A stretch of 64,000 bases of DNA, taken from positions 17,501 through 81,500 of the forward strand of contig JAWQFJ010016806.1 in the NCBI GenBank assembly GCA_034096865.1, in the 5' to 3' direction. The stretch is from Theodoxus fluviatilis. Taxonomy: Eukaryota; Mollusca; Gastropoda; Cycloneritida; Neritidae. The notes under the pieces are model-generated. The model was not told the origin of the DNA, made no database searches, and saw only the letters and a list, made by a program, of their open reading frames with translations. The first letter of the stretch is position 1, and every line of letters starts with the position of its first letter. The position numbers and the translations under genes are program-made. This document shows, piece by piece, positions 60,147 to 64,000 of this stretch.

Positions 60147-60624
60147 CAGGGGCGGGTTTCAAAATAGGTAGTCGATCTTGGTCGCAAGATCTTGCTTCGC
60201 AGTAAGAGCTAGCTAAAAAAGAAACTACCCAACGTGACGAAGTAATGCGCATGCGCAGACGTCACGACAAGAGGTGAACTGGCCACATTTCAATGGCCGA
60301 CGTGTTGCCGGTTCATTCAGAAAACGCTCTATTTCGAGATACTAGCAACCCATCCAAAGAAAATAGAAGCCATGCACAGCATTAATTTATCAAAGGTGTA
60401 TGTTGAATGCATTAATAGATCGTGAAACCTCCTACAGTTTACACATCGAATGCAGGTCAACGCATCCACGACGAACTTTTGTCTCGAATCTTAACCTCTC
60501 AAGCTGCCTCGCTCAATCTACGCTCGTCTTCGATTGGCTCGCTAGCAAGCAAAGAATGAAACTGCCCATTCGGCGAGATCTACGTAGATCTACCGAGATC
60601 TTCGCATTTTGAAACCCGCCCCTG
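60147..60624 (-). mobile_element. MITE copy C, inverted, complete
   Basis: 478 bp with perfect ends CAGGGGCGGGTTTCAAAA and TTTTGAAACCCGCCCCTG. Inverse of copy A. A and B/C together form a very long near-perfect palindrome. Confidence 0.9.
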
Positions 60625-60839
60625 TTTCAATGTCAAGAAGGAATCCGCCACTGATGAAATGAGGGCGATGGGTATGTGGGAGATATGTAGACATACCCAA
60701 ACAGTGTAGGCAGCTGTACTTCCAAGACCTGTTGGTGTCTTGGGATGAACGGATGGATAGATGCATGCATGGATGGATGGACAGAACAGGCTGTACGGCT
60801 TTAGCAGCTTTCATAAAGGCTTGCTTTCACGGAGCAACG

Positions 60840-61378
60840 CTTGCGCCTATTTCGCCGTAGAGGCAATCATATCTAACTGGCTTAATTTCCCGTGAAATTC
60901 CGTTGCCAGTACAAAATTGCTGTTTTGGCCTACCGTCATTTTGATGGTACTCTTCCTGTGTATCTTTCGGCATCCCTTCGCACATATCAACCATCCCGTT
61001 CTCTCCGTTCAGCAAATGAAAAGCTTCTCAAAATTCCTAGACGTAGTACAAAATCTTTTGGTGAGCGTAGTTTTAGTTTCAATGCCCCCTCTGTCTGGAA
61101 CTCGCTGCCGGCTGGCCTACGTGACGCACCCACTTTTTCTATTTTTAAGTCGCAAATGAAGACTCACATGTTTCGACTGGCTTTGGCTTGATCGTAGGTG
61201 TTTCTCATGGTCATGTATGTTGTTGTATTTATTCTTAGGTCTGTAAGTTGTATTATGAGTTGTATTATGTGGGTAAGCTTGTTGATGAATGTCTGCGTGA
61301 GAATGTGGTTATGTCAGCGCATTGAGTTGTACAGAAGTGCGCTATATAAATGCTATTCATTATTATTATTATTTTATT
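60840..61378 (+). mobile_element. LINE (L2/CR1-like) 3' end with reverse transcriptase C-terminus
   Basis: 60892-61191 encodes YKIAVLAYRHFDGTLPVYLS, then RTYQPSRSLRSANEKLL, FGERSFSFNAPSVWNSLPAG and TFSIFKSQMKTHMF, typical of the C-terminal tail of CR1/L2 reverse transcriptases, ending in TGA. After it, GTGCGCTATATAAATGCTAT and an ATT repeat form the usual LINE 3' end. The element is 5'-truncated. Confidence 0.85.
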
Positions 61379-62225
61379 AACTAATCTGTGTCCTGATTGC
61401 TTAGATAAGATTGCCTCCATGGCGAAGAAGGTACAAGCGCTGCTCGATTAAAGCAGACCTTGAGCCACATGCCCTGAGACCACTGACTACTCAATTCACT
61501 GGTGTCAGAATCTCAGGCAAATCAAGACTTCATTTTCCCAGTCACTTTGCCGTCAAGAAACACCCTGGGAGACGCTGTGGGCCTTTCATTTTCACCTCTC
61601 ATGAAGAGGCGTCTTTTGGATTTGCTCTCGTTTTCGAGTGCGTACCGTATCTGGCTATTCCAGTTCCTACAGTGCCTTTAAATGCGTATCCCGTTTACAT
61701 ACAGCGCTGTGGAAGCTGGGCAGAATGATACCAAAATACTCGGCCTGGTGTGTTTGCAAGTGGATGTGCTTGGGTGTTGAAAAGAGAACCAACCCATCTG
61801 GCTGCAGAGGTGTGAATAAAAACGAATGTTTGGTTTCGCCACGTGCGCCATAGAGAAATCTTCAGCGATGTTGTAGCACGAAAATATTGATAAAGCATTC
61901 TGAGCAATGAAGCACTCATCTCAAAGCAGTCGATGCTGCTTAACAAATCTGCCACGAATATTTGCTGAGAAGAAAAAGTGCGTACAAATACTCAGAAATT
62001 GACCAAATGGATATGACGCGAGATATGCTATCGTCCCTTGAATATGGGTAATAGCCTTCAATGTTTATACCAAAGAATCCCATCGTGGTTTCAACACATT
62101 CAAGCTCAGGTACTGAAAACACACACGCGCGCGCGCGCATACACACACTGTCGTGTTATCGTGTTTTTATCACTTGGTTTTGCCTAGGCCTACGTTCTGA
62201 ATTCTATGTCATTAGATGACGCGTT
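61379..62225. other. Intergenic, no feature seen
   Basis: Short unsupported frames only. A CA/GC run at about 62122-62147. Confidence 0.45.
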
Positions 62226-62239
62226 ATGCGCGCATGCGC

Positions 62240-62640
62240 GGCGGGGAATTGTCGGGCGCTAAGTGGATGGCATCATGTCACGAATGAGGAAGTCAGCAAC
62301 AGGATCAGGAGGGCAATTGGACAGTACGAAGACCTGCTCTCAATCGTGAAAAGCAGAAAGCTGAAGTGGTACGGTCACGTGTCAAGAGGCAGTGAGCTGG
62401 CCAAGACCATCCTGCAAGGTACCGTACCAGGTGGGAGAAGGAGAGGCAGGCAGAGAAAGAGGTGGGAAGACAACATCAAAGAGTGGACAGGCTTGACCAT
62501 TGCTGACTCACAGAGAGCCACAGAGGAAAGAGATCGATGGAGGAAGATTGTCCGAAAGTCATCAGTGGTGCCTCAACAACCCATCTCAGGGTTAAGAGAC
62601 TGAACTGAACTGAACTGAACTGAACTGAGCTGAACTGAAG
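62240..62640 (+). mobile_element. Non-LTR retrotransposon 3' end (RT C-terminus) with CTGAA tail
   Basis: Encodes HVTNEEVSNRIRRAIGQYED, then RKLKWYGHVSRGSELAKTIL, QGTVPGGRRRGRQRKRWEDN and IKEWTG, ending in TGA. The RKLxWxGHVxR...GxRxRGRxxxRWxDNIxEWTG pattern is the common C-terminus of endonuclease/reverse transcriptase LINEs. The tandem CTGAA tail (62601-62640) fits a LINE 3' end. The 5' part is missing. Confidence 0.85.
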
Positions 62641-63510
62641 TGGAGGGCCAACGACACGTTCAGTTACGGTTACACTGTAAGAAGTATCGTAGTAAATTCT
62701 ACGAGTTAAACTATTTACAAGCCTCCAGTCTTTATTTATTGAAAGAAGTACAACGCTCGGAACACACCACACACAATTAAACATCAACAACAGAACCCAG
62801 CTTATGGTTATAGCGTGTAATCAGTGGTGTGCAACATCCACACACGGAGCAGATCTTTTGTGTTTAGATTAATAGATACAATTCATCTGTTCCAGAAAAA
62901 GTTATTTGATTGATCAAATGGAACCAGCTCCAGAAAAAGTTAGGATACTCTTTACACCCACACCCGCTTGGCGTCTTTGTTTAGTATCCGGACTGAACTG
63001 AACTTATAGGCCGATAGCCTATTGAACTATCTTTACACATAAGACAGCAATTTATCAACTTTTCGTAGTCACCCAAAGTTAATGTATTAGTTCGTCTGCA
63101 GCTCTAGCTATGGATATGACATGGCTGAATCAAAGTTTTAGTATCATTAGTTAGACGCGAGTAGAACCCAGAACGGTTTTATTTTGTAGGTAACGTTTAT
63201 TCATAGAGCATATTGCCTTGTACCAGTGTGGAGAAAACCTCACAGACGAGTTGAGGTGACTGTTTATTTTTATCTCGACCGACGAATTACATACGTTAAT
63301 TGGAAAAGAACTGTTTCTACTTTCTCGAGCGTCCCATCGGGAACTTACGCAAAAGGTGTTTGTTACCCATTAGTTTTTTTTTTGGCACTCGTTCATCGAT
63401 AAAGGCTGAAGGAACATTTGACAAGGCCGCCAGTTAATTTGTCACGATATTTTAAGATCCAAACGATTTGCACGATCCCAGAAGTTGTTACGTGACACGT
63501 TAATTCTGGC
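62641..63510. other. Intergenic, no feature seen
   Basis: AT-rich, no recognised gene; immediately precedes the 28-bp satellite. Confidence 0.45.
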
Positions 63511-63511
63511 T

Positions 63512-64000
63512 GCGGACTCGATCACCCCACCACATAGCCATAGACTCGATCACCCCACCACATAGCCATAGACTCGATCACCCCACCACATAGCCATAGA
63601 CTCGATCACCCCACCACATAGCCATAGACTCGATCACCCCACCACATAGCCATAGACTCGATCACCCCACCACATAGCCATAGACTCGATCACCCCACCA
63701 CATAGCCATAGACTCGATCACCCCACCACATAGCCATAGACTCGATCACCCCACCACATAGCCATAGACTCGATCACCCCACCACATAGCCATAGACTCG
63801 ATCACCCCACCACATAGCCATAGACTCGATCACCCCACCACATAGCCATAGACTCGATCACCCCACCACATAGCCATAGACTCGATCACCCCACCACATA
63901 GCCATAGACTCGATCACCCCACCACATAGCCATAGACTCGATCACCCCACCACATAGCCATAGACTCGATCACCCCACCACATAGCCATAGACTCGATCA
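63512..64000 (+). repeat. 28-bp satellite, at least 17 copies, continues past window
   Basis: The unit is GACTCGATCACCCCACCACA, TAGCCATA. Copies are essentially identical, so the array is young or actively homogenised. The first copy starts GGACTCGATCACCCC after unique sequence. Confidence 0.97.

Noticed and set aside
61411..61728. 105-codon frame after the LINE tail
   Set aside because: No family resemblance and no regulatory or splice context.

Overview
The window looks like a repeat-choked piece of an invertebrate nuclear genome. Introns are long, splice sites are GT/AG, many transposon families are decayed and nested, and minisatellites are very large. A marine mollusc, perhaps a gastropod, is my best guess from the repeat style (AGGTCA-rich dispersed repeats, tRNA-derived SINEs, LINE tails in ATT repeats, DIRS-like remains). 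The species cannot be fixed from the sequence.

One real host gene is visible. It runs on the + strand from 4324 (its 5' part lies outside the window) to a TAG stop at 52517-52519. I could chain 29 exons with GT/AG boundaries and continuous codon phase, giving 3341 coding nt (about 1112 residues). The protein resembles the C-terminal half of KNTC1/ROD, the large subunit of the ROD-Zwilch-ZW10 (RZZ) kinetochore complex. About 45 kb of its 48 kb is intron.

Layout: 1-4290 GC-rich tandem repeats and DIRS-like retrotransposon remains, with a piece of a MITE at the very start. 4324-9635 gene exons, one intron split by a 2.9 kb TIR element (5954-8879). 10151-12886 a TIR element carrying a truncated Mutator-like transposase gene on the minus strand. 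13.4-20.7 kb exons with SINEs, MITEs, a long CT repeat and an exon-derived minisatellite. 20750-22331 a dead Tc1/mariner copy inside a TCATCATTG-type satellite. 25-26 kb exons. 26.6-32.1 kb a 48-bp minisatellite of about 115 copies. 34-38.5 kb exons and a GGT array. 38.9-43.7 kb a 66-bp minisatellite of about 73 copies. 44-52.5 kb the last ten exons, one bracketed by duplicated splice sites. 52.5-64 kb intergenic sequence with MITE foldbacks, two LINE 3' ends, a few SINEs and a 28-bp satellite that runs off the window end.

The most unusual observation is that several tandem arrays inside this gene appear to be copies of its own exon-intron junctions: the 31-bp donor array after exon 50650-50761, the acceptor triplication before the same exon, the array of acceptor plus exon start before exon 20573, the 48-bp array abutting exon 32119, and possibly the 66-bp array after exon 38413-38486. 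In the two largest arrays the splice dinucleotide is changed (AG to TG, GT to CT), whereas the smaller arrays keep it. A second notable item is a five-copy dispersed repeat with Helentron-like ends, loaded with TCAAGGTCA nuclear-receptor half-sites.
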